64,000 nucleotides of DNA from CAIYRG01 sp965247505 (GTDB taxonomy: Bacteria; Pseudomonadota; Alphaproteobacteria; Micropepsales; Micropepsaceae): assembly GCA_965247505.1 (NCBI GenBank), contig OZ252020.1:1860001-1924000 (forward strand), in the 5' to 3' direction. Below, in pieces: positions 31,997 to 41,545 of the stretch (its first letter is position 1; each line of letters opens with the position of its first letter). A model generated the notes under the pieces. The model saw nothing but the letters and a program-made list of their open reading frames with translations. It was not told the origin of the DNA and ran no database searches. Position numbers and translations under genes: made by a program.

Positions 31997-33550
31997 TCAG
32001 AAGCTGAACTGCATTCGGCCCGCCAGCACGCTGAAGTCCTGACCCGCCTGCAGACCGGCGGCATCGAGGCGATCTACGTCTACGAAGCTGTAATCGAACA
32101 GCCAACGGATGTTTCTGTTCACATACCAATTGAGCCCGGTACTGATGATTCGCTGTTCGCCGCCGCGCACGCGATTTGCCGGATTGGGATCGAAGATACT
32201 GGAGTTGAGATTGTTTATGCTGTAGCGCGCCTTGACCTCCCAGGCGCCCCAGGCATTTGTTCCCGCCCTAAACGGGTTGCGCGGACTAGGCGAGCCGAAA
32301 GAGGCGTTACCCGCATTATAGGGTCGTATCTCGCCGGTCAGCACGTATGAACCTTGGAGGTACCATCCGTTGAAGGAGGGGTCTCTTAGCGCAGTATCGG
32401 TGCGTGAAAGTTGGTAGCGGTAATACTCGCCCTGCATGGTGAAAGGGCCGTAATTCATCGCCCCTTCGACACCGATGAGTGAAGCGGATTTTGCGCCGAC
32501 CGATGCCGGCAAACCGCTTCGGCCGAAACCCACCAGGCGGGTGCCGTCGACGCGTGTTTCAGGCCGGTCGTGAAAGCCCATCATTTGGTCGGGCTCGTTT
32601 AGGATGTAGGACCCGCTGGCGCCGATCTGGAAATTCGATTTCTGGTCGGAATAGAATCTATAGGCAAGCCGCCCCAATAATTGGGTGCCCTCATCGTCCG
32701 TTTTGGCGTTTGCAATTCGCTCGCCGGTAAGGGCGGTGGAAATCAGGAGATTGTCACCGTTATTCGCGATCCCCTGCTTTTGAAAGCGGACCTCGAGACC
32801 ACGCCGGGAATCACTTCCACCAAAGGGATCGAGGATGGTGTTAGCGATGGAAGAGCGTTCCATGAAGGTCAAATCGGCGGATGAGGTCGAATCATCGAGC
32901 GTAAATTTGGGCTGAATAGCGCCGGCATTGATGGTGAAATTGGGAATGCCGGTATAGGCGAGGCGCAGAAGGTAAATCTGTCCAGCACGCTCGGTCGCCG
33001 AGCTGCCAAAATCGAAGACGAATTCATAGTCGAAATCCCTGAACACATGCCCTGCGACTCCAATTTGTGCCCGCCGGAAATGCGAACCATTGTGCAGGTC
33101 ACGTCCGGTCGTAACCGAGGCGGGCAGATCGCGGCTTCGAGAGAAATTTCCGGCGTCGAACTGAAAGCGGCCACGGATGGCGAGCTCAAAATCATTATTG
33201 GGAGTTCGAATCGTTGGGCGGTTGTTCGCAAAACTCCAAATTGGTGCGACCGAGGCCGGCGCGGGCGTGGGCGCAGGCGCCTGTGCCAATGCGGGCGGCT
33301 GTACCTGTGTAAGGGCGGTTGCGGGGTTTTGCGCGACAGAGGGAGTAGGCGTGCGCAATACGGCACCGCCGCCAGTCTGGGGAGCGTTTGCGACTGCTTC
33401 ACCGGGAACGCCGTCTAGGCCGAGAACCTCCTCAATTCGCTTTATCCGCTCCTCGAGGCTGAGGGCCTCACCCTCCGCGGCATCGAGGCTGGTTGGAATT
33501 AAGGTCGCCAAAAACAGCACGCTTGCTGCGATGCTCCCATAGCGTTTCAT
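31997..33550 (-). CDS. Phosphate-selective porin (OprO/OprP family)
   Basis: This outer-membrane porin has about 517 residues. The signal peptide MKRYGSIAASVLFLATLIPT ends near DAAEG. A short coiled coil (LSLEERIKRIEEVLGL) and a Pro/Ala/Thr-rich linker follow, and then the barrel begins at FELAIRGRFQFDAGNF. Typical blocks are NGSHFRRAQIGVAGHVFRDF, YEFVFDFG, TINAGAIQPKFTLDDSTSS and the C-terminal aromatic end LAGRMQFSF. The start at 33550 has GGAGAG upstream. A Pho box about 110 bases upstream strongly supports phosphate uptake as the role. Confidence 0.92.
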   Translation of the reverse strand: MKRYGSIAASVLFLATLIPTSLDAAEGEALSLEERIKRIEEVLGLDGVPGEAVANAPQTGGGAVLRTPTPSVAQNPATALTQVQPPALAQAPAPTPAPASVAPIWSFANNRPTIRTPNNDFELAIRGRFQFDAGNFSRSRDLPASVTTGRDLHNGSHFRRAQIGVAGHVFRDFDYEFVFDFGSSATERAGQIYLLRLAYTGIPNFTINAGAIQPKFTLDDSTSSADLTFMERSSIANTILDPFGGSDSRRGLEVRFQKQGIANNGDNLLISTALTGERIANAKTDDEGTQLLGRLAYRFYSDQKSNFQIGASGSYILNEPDQMMGFHDRPETRVDGTRLVGFGRSGLPASVGAKSASLIGVEGAMNYGPFTMQGEYYRYQLSRTDTALRDPSFNGWYLQGSYVLTGEIRPYNAGNASFGSPSPRNPFRAGTNAWGAWEVKARYSINNLNSSIFDPNPANRVRGGEQRIISTGLNWYVNRNIRWLFDYSFVDVDRLDAAGLQAGQDFSVLAGRMQFSF

Positions 33551-33866
33551 TGCTCTCTCCTTGCTGGCGAATTCTCCAGCCATAATTTGAATTTCGCGGA
33601 ACAACCGCGATCATGCTGCAATGCTTAAACAGCACTGCGCCCCTTGATCTCAGGGGCTCATGACAGTCTCTCAACAGATAAATGACAGAGCTGTGACGCT
33701 TGCAGAAAATGACGTGCATAATTGTCACAGCGCGCTCTTGCGGGCTTGTCCGAGCCCATCAGCGCCGGACCTTTCATGCCTACTATTGCGGGCCTGGTTT
33801 TAGACCCTGCGGCGTCCTTGCGCGGGGGGGGGGTAGCGTTAACGCCCTATTGGCGATCAGCACGAA
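33551..33866. other. Intergenic region between the porin gene and IS1595 copy 2
   Basis: This region of just over 300 bases holds the porin leader with its Pho box (33660-33688), a 6-bp hairpin around 33639-33655, and a run of ten G at 33824-33833. It also holds the former promoter region of the hybrid kinase that now lies beyond IS1595 copy 2. No gene is supported in it. Confidence 0.5.
33660..33688 (-). promoter_or_regulatory. Pho box with three half-sites upstream of the phosphate porin
   Basis: Read on the minus strand, CTGTCAT, CTGTTGA and CTGTCAT follow one another with exactly 11-base periodicity (33688-33682, 33677-33671, 33666-33660) and AT-rich four-base spacers. This is the PhoB consensus of 7-bp repeats with 4-bp spacing. 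It lies 110 bases upstream of the porin ATG, so the porin is expected to be induced by phosphate starvation. Confidence 0.88.
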
Positions 33867-33874
33867 GGATTAAC

Positions 33875-34978
33875 CTTGCCTATCCGGTTTACACCCACAC
33901 ACACTAGGGCTAGAATGGGCGCAAACCGGATATAGGGGAGCGCGCCATGGATGTTCTCGACCGCGCCGATCTCCCATTCCCGCATTCGCTACCCGAGTTC
34001 CAGAGACTTTTCCCCGATGATGCGGCCTGCGCCGCCTACCTGGAGAAAGCCCGCTGGGGAGACGGCTTTGCCTGCCCGCACTGCGGCACGGCGGGAGAGC
34101 CGTTCCACTTTGAAAACCGCCCTGGCGTCCTGCGCTGCCGCAAGTGCCGCCAGAACACCGGGCTGACGGTGGGAACAGTGATGGAGCGTAGCCACACTCC
34201 GCTGAACGTCTGGTTCTGGGCCGCTTATCTGGTCGCCAGTCAGACGCCCGGCATGTCCGCCGTGCAGTTTCAGCGGCAACTTGGTCTTTCGCGCTACGAG
34301 ACGGCCTTTCAAATTCTCCACAAGCTCCGCTCGGGCATGGTGCGGCCCAACCAAGACAGGATCGGTGGACAGCCCAAGAACCATGTTGAGGTGGAAGAAG
34401 CCTGGGTTGGCGGGCGAACGCGTGGGGAAGGCCGTGGTGTTCACCACAAGGTTCCCGTCTCCTGTGCCATCGAGGTGCGTCATCGAAAGCCGGGCACCAA
34501 GCTCGACAACCGGAAAGACGGACGCTATGCCGGACGCGTTCGGCTCGCCGTCGTGCTCGACCGTAGCGCCGAGTCGCTCTGTGGGTTCGTCGAGAGCACC
34601 GGCGCGCCGGGATCGCTGATCGTTACTGACGATTGGAGCGGCTATGCTGGCCTCGGTAAGCGCGGCTATGAGCACTTCGCTGTTGCCGAGTGTGGTGATC
34701 CAGAGGTTGCCGAGCAATACCTGCCGATCATCCATCTGGTTTTCGCCAACCTGAAGACGTGGCTGATCGGGATCCACCACGGCGTTAGCCACCAGCACCT
34801 ACAAGCCTACCTCAACGAGTTCACCTTCCGCTTCAACAGGCGGTTCTACCCGTTCAACGCCTTCCGCTCATTGCTCGGCATCGCGGGCGACACCTCTGCT
34901 CCAACCTATGCCGAGCTTTACTCGGAAGAGTAGCGGCACCCTACATGTAGCGGTCATGGGCGTTCACCGGATAGGCAA
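33875..34978 (+). mobile_element. IS1595-family element, copy 2, in the leader of a hybrid kinase gene
   Basis: The element runs from CTTGCCTATCCGG to GGATAGGCAA and is flanked by the 8-bp duplication GGATTAAC (33867-33874 and 34979-34986). The next coding start, ATG 34988, is one base past the right duplication. Before insertion the target read AAGGATTAACG-ATG, a good ribosome-binding site. The right IS end supplies AAGG again, so the site is recreated but the old promoter is now 1.1 kb away. Confidence 0.93.
33947..34933 (+). CDS. IS1595-family transposase, copy 2 (catalytic Asp replaced)
   Basis: This is a 328-residue transposase with zinc ribbon CPHCGTAGEP...CRKCRQ and an ISXO2-like DDE domain. 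Compared with copies 1 and 3, HVEVDETWVGG reads HVEVEEAWVGG, so the first catalytic Asp is Glu, and the enzyme is probably inactive. A TGG-to-TAG change at 34930-34932 also removes the last 11 residues (WRHPTCSGHGR) found in copy 4. All other motifs, including TDDWSGYAG and AYLNEFTFRFNRR, are intact. It starts after GGGGAG within the element. Confidence 0.92.
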   Translation: MDVLDRADLPFPHSLPEFQRLFPDDAACAAYLEKARWGDGFACPHCGTAGEPFHFENRPGVLRCRKCRQNTGLTVGTVMERSHTPLNVWFWAAYLVASQTPGMSAVQFQRQLGLSRYETAFQILHKLRSGMVRPNQDRIGGQPKNHVEVEEAWVGGRTRGEGRGVHHKVPVSCAIEVRHRKPGTKLDNRKDGRYAGRVRLAVVLDRSAESLCGFVESTGAPGSLIVTDDWSGYAGLGKRGYEHFAVAECGDPEVAEQYLPIIHLVFANLKTWLIGIHHGVSHQHLQAYLNEFTFRFNRRFYPFNAFRSLLGIAGDTSAPTYAELYSEE

Positions 34979-34987
34979 GGATTAACG

Positions 34988-37264
34988 ATGTGTTTAATAC
35001 TTGGTGCCACACGGGCCTTTTTGCGCTCTCAATTTATTCAAATTAAGCCTTTCTCAACGCGGGCAAGGCAATATTTCCAGGAAGAGCGGGATTTTTTTAT
35101 GTTCGCACGCGCTGGGACCTTCCTATTTGCATATGTGGCTGCGGGGCTGGGCGCCGCCGCGCTGCTCGACATTTACTTCAATGGTCAACTCACGCTCGTC
35201 GATCCACGATTGCTCGGTGCACTAGCCATTATTGGGACCGGGTTCCTCCTGCTTGGCGTGATCACGATGCATGATCGCGCGGAACACCTCGAAGGCCGGA
35301 CCGACCAGCTCACTCAGCTTACAAACGAACTTGAAACTTTTATCACCGCGCTCGAAGGCGCAAATAAGAGGCTCCATTCAAGCGAGGCCCGCTATCGCCG
35401 GCTGGTTGATTCACAGGGCGATGCCATTGTTCGCCGTACGCCTGACGGTTGTGTGAGTTATTCGAACGACGCCTATGCGAGGCTCTTCGGTGTAAAGCAG
35501 GAAGAGATTGTCGGAACAAATTTCTGTCCCCCGCACCTGCCGGGTTCGCCCCCGCCTCCGCCGGTCATTTTTTCGAAAAAAAACCGGGTCGCTTATGATC
35601 AGAAAGTGAAGACCGTTTATGGGGATCGCTGGATCGCTTGGGAGGATTGCGCCATCCGGGACATGGAGGGCCACCTTGTCGAAATTCAGAGTGTCGGCCG
35701 CGATGTCACCAAGCGCAAACACCTTGAAGCAGCGCTTACGGAAGCCCGCGACCGCGCCGAAAGCGCCAACACTGCCAAGTCGCAATTTCTTGCCACAATG
35801 AGCCACGAAATCCGCACGCCGATGAATGGCGTGTTGGGAATGGCGCGCCTTCTTCTTGAAACAGATTTGGCCCCCGACCAAATTACCTACGCCGACGCGA
35901 TAAGGGAGTCAGGGTATTCTCTGCTCTCTCTCATCGAAGACCCCCTAGATTTTTCCAAGATTGAATCCGGTGCGATTACGCTGGAACCGGAAGAGGTGGA
36001 GCTGAGACCCCTGGTCGAGGGAGTCGCCGAGCTCCTTGCAACACGCGCGCATGCCAAACACATCGATTTGGTGGCGGCCATTGCGAGCGAGGTTCCTGAA
36101 ACAATTGAGGTTGATGCCGTTCGACTACGTCAGATTCTGACAAATCTTGTCGGCAACGCCATCAAGTTTACCGAACAAGGTGGAGTCCTGCTGTCGGTGA
36201 CGATTGAGCATGGGGACGCTGGCGGCACTCTTCGCTTTTCAGTGCGCGACACCGGGATAGGCGTACCGGAGGAACAGCGAACGAATATCTTCGAGGAGTT
36301 TGTCCAGGCCGATTCGAGCCATGGGCGACGCTTCGAAGGCTCTGGGCTCGGTCTTACGATTTCCAAGCGCCTCGTTGATGCGATGGGCGGCGAAATCGGG
36401 CTCATGGACGCGCCAGATTCGGGCAGCAATTTTTGGGTGAATTTGCCGCTTGGCCAAGCGGCTTGTCCGTCCAGCGAAGAGAAAGCGCTGGCGGGAAAGA
36501 AAATAGCGGTCATTTCCAATTGCGACATTCTTGCCGCGGGTCTTAGACAGCAGCTGGCGGAAAGTGGCGCGGAAAACGTCGAAGTATACGTTCTGGCAGC
36601 GCTGTACAAAACGGCATGTGATTTGGTGATCCTGGACGCTGGATGGGAGGGCACGAGCGACATCCCGGATGTTTCAGGGCTCGGGATGCCGGCCTGCGCA
36701 TTGCTGCCGCCGGAACACCGCGCAGACCTTTCGGCGCTGCGGGAAAAAGGAATCGAGAATTACCTCACGAAACCTCTTCGCCAAAAATCGCTGGAAACGC
36801 GCATTCGGACTGCGCTTGGGGAACTGGAGCGCGAAGTTGTGGAGAGCGAACCTTTGAAGCGGCAAGGCGGCGATGGCGTCTTAAACGTGCTTCTCGCCGA
36901 GGATAATCACGTCAATGCACTTTTGGCACGGGAACTGCTTCGCCGCCGCGGACATGCTGTCGAACATGTAACCACCGGCACCGCCGCCGTGGACGCCTGC
37001 GCTAAGAGAAAGTTCGATCTTGTGGTGATGGATTTGCACATGCCTGGGATCGATGGGATCGAGGCCACAAAGAAAATCCGGGCCGCTGAACTGGCCGCTG
37101 GAACGCCTCAGATACCCATCTTTGCGCTAACCGCCGATGCGCTCGAAACCGGACGTAAGGCGTGCCAGGAAGCAGGCATGAACGGCTTCCTTACCAAGCC
37201 GGTCGGCCCCACCGACATCGACGCGATATTAGAAGTCGTCGCCAGCAAAACGGTTGCCGCCTAA
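34988..37264 (+). CDS. Hybrid histidine kinase with PAS, kinase and two receiver domains
   Basis: This is a membrane-bound sensor kinase of up to 758 residues. Two TM segments (about 41-60 and 75-95) and a short coiled coil lead to a PAS domain (131-245). The HisKA box with phospho-His 273 (FLATMSHEIRTPMNGVLG) follows. Then come the ATPase boxes N390, DTGIG 421-425 and GSGLGL 451-456, a degenerate receiver (about 503-612, still with LVILDAG and TKPL) and an intact receiver with Asp 682 (VVMDLHMPG) and TKPVG. An internal ATG at 35099 is an alternative start. IS1595 copy 2 lies directly upstream. The signal is unknown. Confidence 0.92.
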   Translation: MCLILGATRAFLRSQFIQIKPFSTRARQYFQEERDFFMFARAGTFLFAYVAAGLGAAALLDIYFNGQLTLVDPRLLGALAIIGTGFLLLGVITMHDRAEHLEGRTDQLTQLTNELETFITALEGANKRLHSSEARYRRLVDSQGDAIVRRTPDGCVSYSNDAYARLFGVKQEEIVGTNFCPPHLPGSPPPPPVIFSKKNRVAYDQKVKTVYGDRWIAWEDCAIRDMEGHLVEIQSVGRDVTKRKHLEAALTEARDRAESANTAKSQFLATMSHEIRTPMNGVLGMARLLLETDLAPDQITYADAIRESGYSLLSLIEDPLDFSKIESGAITLEPEEVELRPLVEGVAELLATRAHAKHIDLVAAIASEVPETIEVDAVRLRQILTNLVGNAIKFTEQGGVLLSVTIEHGDAGGTLRFSVRDTGIGVPEEQRTNIFEEFVQADSSHGRRFEGSGLGLTISKRLVDAMGGEIGLMDAPDSGSNFWVNLPLGQAACPSSEEKALAGKKIAVISNCDILAAGLRQQLAESGAENVEVYVLAALYKTACDLVILDAGWEGTSDIPDVSGLGMPACALLPPEHRADLSALREKGIENYLTKPLRQKSLETRIRTALGELEREVVESEPLKRQGGDGVLNVLLAEDNHVNALLARELLRRRGHAVEHVTTGTAAVDACAKRKFDLVVMDLHMPGIDGIEATKKIRAAELAAGTPQIPIFALTADALETGRKACQEAGMNGFLTKPVGPTDIDAILEVVASKTVAA

Positions 37265-39062
37265 ATTCGTTTCGCCGCTTCATCGCTTCCTGTATGACCT
37301 AATCATGGCTTCACCGAACGATGGCCGGCAAATGTCTAGCGCTTCAGAGCGGCCAAGCCTGCGCGCGGCATTGGCAATCTACGCCGAGCGCCGCGTGCTG
37401 GTCATGCTCGCATTGGGTTTTTCGGCGGGCCTTCCCTTCCTTCTTGTATTCGACACGCTTTCCGCCTGGCTTCGAGACGACGGATTGACGCTTGAAGTCA
37501 TCGGCTTCTTTAGTCTTGCAACGCTTGTCTACGCGTTCAAATTTCTCTGGGCGCCGCTGGTCGATCGCACCTCGGTTCCAATTCTCACCGCCTATCTGGG
37601 CCATCGCCGTTCTTGGATGCTTGTTTGCCAAGCAATTGTGATGCTCGGCCTGTGGCTCATCGCAACCAACGATCCCAATTCCACTTTGGGAGTGATGGCC
37701 GCACTCGCGATCTTGGTTGGGTTTGCGGGGGCGACGCAGGACATCGCCATGGATGCATGGCGCATAGAGGTGACGGAGACCTCCAAACAAGGCGCCATGG
37801 CGGCGGCCTATCAATGGGGCTATCGCATTGCATTGCTGGTCGCAGGTGCCGTTCCGCTTTTGCTCGCAGAATTTTACAGCTGGAATTTTTCCTACGGCGT
37901 TATGTCCGTTTTGATGATCGTCGGCATGATTGCCGTGTTCGCAGCGCCGCGAGAGGAACGCCATAGCGTCCGCGCCATCCATGTTGAAGGGACGCATAGT
38001 TCAGCGGGCGTGGAAATAGCAGAGTGGATTGTTCGCTTTGGCGCACTCGTTCTTGGCGCACTATTCGTGGGTTCGGGACTCGCCGCGAATGCGGATGCGT
38101 TGGCATGGGTCTTAAGCCTTGCCCAGCTCTCCAATGCGAGCGAAGCGATTCTCGCCGCATGGCAGTCGGATTACCGGGTAGGATTCCAACTTCTGTCGGT
38201 GGTTTGGGGCTTTACGGTGATCGCTATGGCCGCGTTGCCGATCCCAAATATTCGCACGCGGCCCGGGATCTATTTGTCCGTGGCCCTTGGCGATCCGTTT
38301 CGCGATTTCTTTCGCCGTTATCGCGGTGCGGCCGCGCTGATTCTTGCGTTGATTTGTTTCTACAGGCTGTCGGACTTCGTTCTGAACATCATGAATCCGT
38401 TTTATCTCGACCTTGGTTTTTCGCTGGTCGAAGTTGCGGAAGTGCGCAAAATCTTCGGCGCGTTCATGAGCGTCTTCGGAATATTTTTGGGTGGCCTCGC
38501 CGTTGCACGTTTGGGGCTCATTCGCGCGATGGTAATTGGCTCGTTCGCCAGCCCGCTCAGCAATCTTGTATTTATTTGGTTGGCAATGCGGGGCCACGAC
38601 GTCCCCGCATTATTTGTGTCGATCGGCATAGACAACGCGCTCACCGGCTTCGCTGGGACCTGTCTTATCGCTTATATGTCAAGCTTAACAGGACGCGGAT
38701 TCACCGCGACGCAATACGCGTTGTTTTCTTCGCTCTATGCGCTTCCGGGGCGTCTTATTGCTTCGCAGTCCGGGCGCATTGTTGAAGGTGCGGCCGGTTC
38801 GGCCGATGCGGGTGGCTTTTTCTCAATATTTAACGGCTTGTTCTCGAACGTCCCCCCTGAAACATATGTCGACGCACTAGAAAAATCGGGCGTCTCGCCT
38901 ATCGCTTTGGGATCGGGCTATGTGTCTTTCTTCTCTTACTCGGTTGTTATCGGCATTTTCGCGGTCGTGCTTGCTTTCATCGTTGCCGCGCGTCACGAAA
39001 AAATGCTCGACGCCGGCGAGGACGCGGATTCGGAGATCGCCCCCGCAGCAGCGGGCGAATAG
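37254..39062 (+). CDS. AmpG-like MFS muropeptide transporter
   Basis: AmpG carries anhydro-muropeptides into the cytoplasm for cell-wall recycling. The protein shows LGFSAGLPFLLVFDTLSAWL, FKFLWAPLVDR, GFAGATQDIAMDAWRIE, AYQWGYRIALLVAGAVPLLL and GFTATQYALFSSLYALPGRL, all AmpG-type blocks. It is long (602 residues) because of a C-terminal loop of about 60 residues and a short acidic tail. ATGs at 37305 and 37335 are likelier starts than 37254, which overlaps the kinase gene by 11 bases. An MltA and a PBP1A-type synthase in this window fit a recycling context. Confidence 0.88.
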   Translation: MPPKFVSPLHRFLYDLIMASPNDGRQMSSASERPSLRAALAIYAERRVLVMLALGFSAGLPFLLVFDTLSAWLRDDGLTLEVIGFFSLATLVYAFKFLWAPLVDRTSVPILTAYLGHRRSWMLVCQAIVMLGLWLIATNDPNSTLGVMAALAILVGFAGATQDIAMDAWRIEVTETSKQGAMAAAYQWGYRIALLVAGAVPLLLAEFYSWNFSYGVMSVLMIVGMIAVFAAPREERHSVRAIHVEGTHSSAGVEIAEWIVRFGALVLGALFVGSGLAANADALAWVLSLAQLSNASEAILAAWQSDYRVGFQLLSVVWGFTVIAMAALPIPNIRTRPGIYLSVALGDPFRDFFRRYRGAAALILALICFYRLSDFVLNIMNPFYLDLGFSLVEVAEVRKIFGAFMSVFGIFLGGLAVARLGLIRAMVIGSFASPLSNLVFIWLAMRGHDVPALFVSIGIDNALTGFAGTCLIAYMSSLTGRGFTATQYALFSSLYALPGRLIASQSGRIVEGAAGSADAGGFFSIFNGLFSNVPPETYVDALEKSGVSPIALGSGYVSFFSYSVVIGIFAVVLAFIVAARHEKMLDAGEDADSEIAPAAAGE

Positions 39063-39238
39063 CGCCAAAAATTTTCAATCAGGCGTTGCGTTACAAAAAA
39101 TTTAGCGGCGTTGCCCACAAATTTTTTGGCCGAATAGATGCGAAAAAGACGGCGCTTGTGCTATTAATCGGAACATGGCGGCAGCAATTTAACTTTTAAT
39201 GCCGTTGCTACGAGTAGGTGAAGCGGAGACAGAGTTTA

Positions 39239-40204
39239 ATGACGACGGCACGGCGCGTCCGGTTTAGTTCACGCCTACGCAATGCGGGCAGGCGTTGGGG
39301 CTTTTCGCGCCAGCGCCTCATCGTGCCGCGTCGCATTCGCTTCGGAACACGCCCGAAACGTTCTCCCCTTTCCGAAGAAGATAATTCTTCGCGCCGCCTC
39401 CTTCCGGATTGGCCGGTACTATCGGCTTTCGGCTCGCTCGAAGTGCGCGTTGCCCAAACCGCGGCGGAGGTCGATGCGGCCCAGCGCCTGCGCTACCACG
39501 TCTTTTATGAAGAGATGAACGCAACGCCGTCGGCCGAGATGCGCGCGGAGAAACGCGATTTCGATAAATATGACAATTTTTGCGATCATGTGCTTGTTAT
39601 CGACCGCGACATCATCGAAGCGAGCGGCGCACCGGCCGTTGTCGGAACCTATCGGCTGCTGCGCGGTGAAGTGGCCGCGATGCATGGCGGTTACTACACC
39701 TCTTCCGAATACGACCTTTCGACAATGCAGCATGCCAATCGTCCCGGAACGCGCTTTCTCGAACTGGGGCGCTCATGCGTTCTCAAGCGCTATCGTTCCA
39801 AGGGCACCACGATGCAGCTTCTGTGGAAGGGCATTATCGCTTACGACCTTCATTATTCGATCGACATCATGTTTGGTTGCGGATCGTTTCCCGGCACGGA
39901 TCCGGACGCGATCGCGCTTCAGCTGTCTTATCTCCACCATTTCCATCGCGCGCCTGAAGGTCACCGCGTTCGCGCGCGGCCCGAACTTTATGTCGAAATG
40001 AATCGCATGCCGAAGGAAGAAATCGAACCGCGCGCAGCGATAAAGTCTTTGCCCACTCTCATCAAAGGCTATGTTCGGGCGGGAACATTTATCGGCGACG
40101 GCGCGGTGGTCGACCCGCAATTCGGGACAACGGACGTCCTAATATACTTCCCGGTATCGCGCCTCAGCGCCCGGTTCCTCAGTCACTTCGGAACCCGCCG
40201 CTAG
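39239..40204 (+). CDS. GNAT-type N-acyltransferase (OlsB-like)
   Basis: This protein of about 321 residues has a basic N-terminus and a GNAT/acyl-homoserine-lactone-synthase-like fold: AAQRLRYHVFYEEM, DKYDNFCDHVLVID, VVGTYRLLRGE and FLELGRSCVLKRYRSKGTTM. FGCGSFPGTDP and a late LPTLIKGYVRAGTFIGDGAV follow. This is the pattern of OlsB, which makes 3-hydroxyacyl-ornithine for ornithine lipids from acyl-ACP. I favour that role, but related hemolysin-like acyltransferases are possible. The ATG at 39239 is preferred over a GTG at 39218, since CGGAGAC lies upstream. A basic first 60 residues suggest membrane association. Confidence 0.85.
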   Translation: MTTARRVRFSSRLRNAGRRWGFSRQRLIVPRRIRFGTRPKRSPLSEEDNSSRRLLPDWPVLSAFGSLEVRVAQTAAEVDAAQRLRYHVFYEEMNATPSAEMRAEKRDFDKYDNFCDHVLVIDRDIIEASGAPAVVGTYRLLRGEVAAMHGGYYTSSEYDLSTMQHANRPGTRFLELGRSCVLKRYRSKGTTMQLLWKGIIAYDLHYSIDIMFGCGSFPGTDPDAIALQLSYLHHFHRAPEGHRVRARPELYVEMNRMPKEEIEPRAAIKSLPTLIKGYVRAGTFIGDGAVVDPQFGTTDVLIYFPVSRLSARFLSHFGTRR

Positions 40205-40442
40205 CATTTTTTCGACTATGTTTTTTTTGTCAGCGTAAACCAGCCGACGCCTGCGGGCACAAGCGCGGCTCCGGCTATTCCGAGTAATGTTAGGCGCTCG
40301 CCCAAAATCAGCGCGGCAAGAATTATAGTCACCAATGGGCTGAGCGTACCGATTACGCCGGTTGCCTGCGCGGAGATACGGTGAAGTGCTTCGCTGAGAA
40401 AAAAAGAAGGCAGTACTGTCGCAAAGATTGCGATGAAAATTC

Positions 40443-41545
40443 CTTTCCTATCCTGTTAACGCCCATGACCGCTACATGTAGGGTGCCGCCACTCTCCCGA
40501 GTAAAGCTCGGCATAGGTTGGAGCAGAGGTGTCGCCCGCGATGCCGAGCAATGAGCGGAAGGCGTTGAACGGGTAGAACCGCCTGTTGAAGCGGAAGGTG
40601 AACTCGTTGAGGTAGGCTTATAGGTGCTGGTGGCTAACGCCGTGGTGGATCCCGATCAGCCACGTCTTCAGGTTGGCGAAAACCAGATGGATGATCGGCA
40701 GGTATTGCTCGGCAACCTCTGGATCACCACACTCGGCAACAGCGAAGTGCTCATAGCCGCGCTTACCGAGGCCAGCATAGCCGCTCCAATCGTCAGTAAC
40801 GATCAGCGATCCCGGCGCGACGGTGCTCTCGACGAACCCACAGAGCGACTCGGCGCTACGGTCGAGCACGACGGCGAGCCGAACGCGTCCGGCATAGTGT
40901 CCGTCTTTCCGGTTGTCGAGCTTGGTGCCCGGCTTTCGATGACGCACCTCGATGGCACAGGAGACGGGAACCTTGTGGTGAACACCACGGCCTTCCCCAC
41001 GCGTTCGCCCGCCAACCCAGGTTTCGTCCACCTCAACATGGTTCTTGGGCTGTCCACCGCTCCTGTCTTGGTTGGGCCGCACCATGCCCGAGCGGAGCTT
41101 GTGGAGAATTTGAAAGGCCGTCTCGTAGCGCGAAAGACCAAGTTGCCGCTGAAACTGCACGGCGGACATGCCGGGCGTCTGACTGGCGACCAGATAAGCG
41201 GCCCAGAACCAGACGTTCAGCAGAGTGTGGCTACGCTCCATCACTGTTCCCACCGTCAGCCCGGTGTTCTGGCGGCACTTGCGGCAGCGCAGGACGCCAG
41301 GGCGGTTTTCAAAGTGGAACGGCTCTCCCGCCGTGCCGCAGTGCGGGCAGGCAAAGCCGTCTCCCCAGCGGGCTTTCTCCAGGTAGGCGGCGCAGGCCGC
41401 ATCATCGGGGAAAAGTCGCTGGAACTCGGGTAGCGAATGCGGGAATGGGAGATCGGCGCGGTCGAGAACATCCATGGCGCTCCCCTATATCCGGTTTGCG
41501 CCCATTCTAGCCCTAGTGGGTGTGGGTGTAAACCGGATAGGCAAG
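40443..41545 (-). mobile_element. IS1595-family element, copy 3, inserted in the EamA gene
   Basis: The element is reversed relative to copies 1, 2 and 4. An exact 8-bp duplication GAAAATTC lies at 40435-40442 and 41546-41553. The end at 40443 carries two changes in the inverted repeat (CTTTCCTATCCTG in place of CTTGCCTATCCGG), while the other end is intact. The unit is 1103 bp. Confidence 0.93.
40618..41475 (-). pseudogene. IS1595-family transposase, copy 3 (truncated by nonsense change)
   Basis: The frame is intact through the zinc ribbon, HVEVDETWVGG and TDDWSGYAG, but CAA has become TAA at 40620-40618, stopping the protein at residue 285 (GVSHQHL). The lost 54 codons include AYLNEFTFRFNRR with the third catalytic acid, and they remain readable downstream to about 40456. 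One end of the element is also mutated. Confidence 0.9.

Noticed and set aside
40624..41433. A 269-codon open frame antisense to each IS1595 transposase
   Set aside because: It appears in copies 2, 3 and 4 only because the sense gene's codon usage leaves the opposite strand open. It has no ribosome-binding site or recognisable domain.
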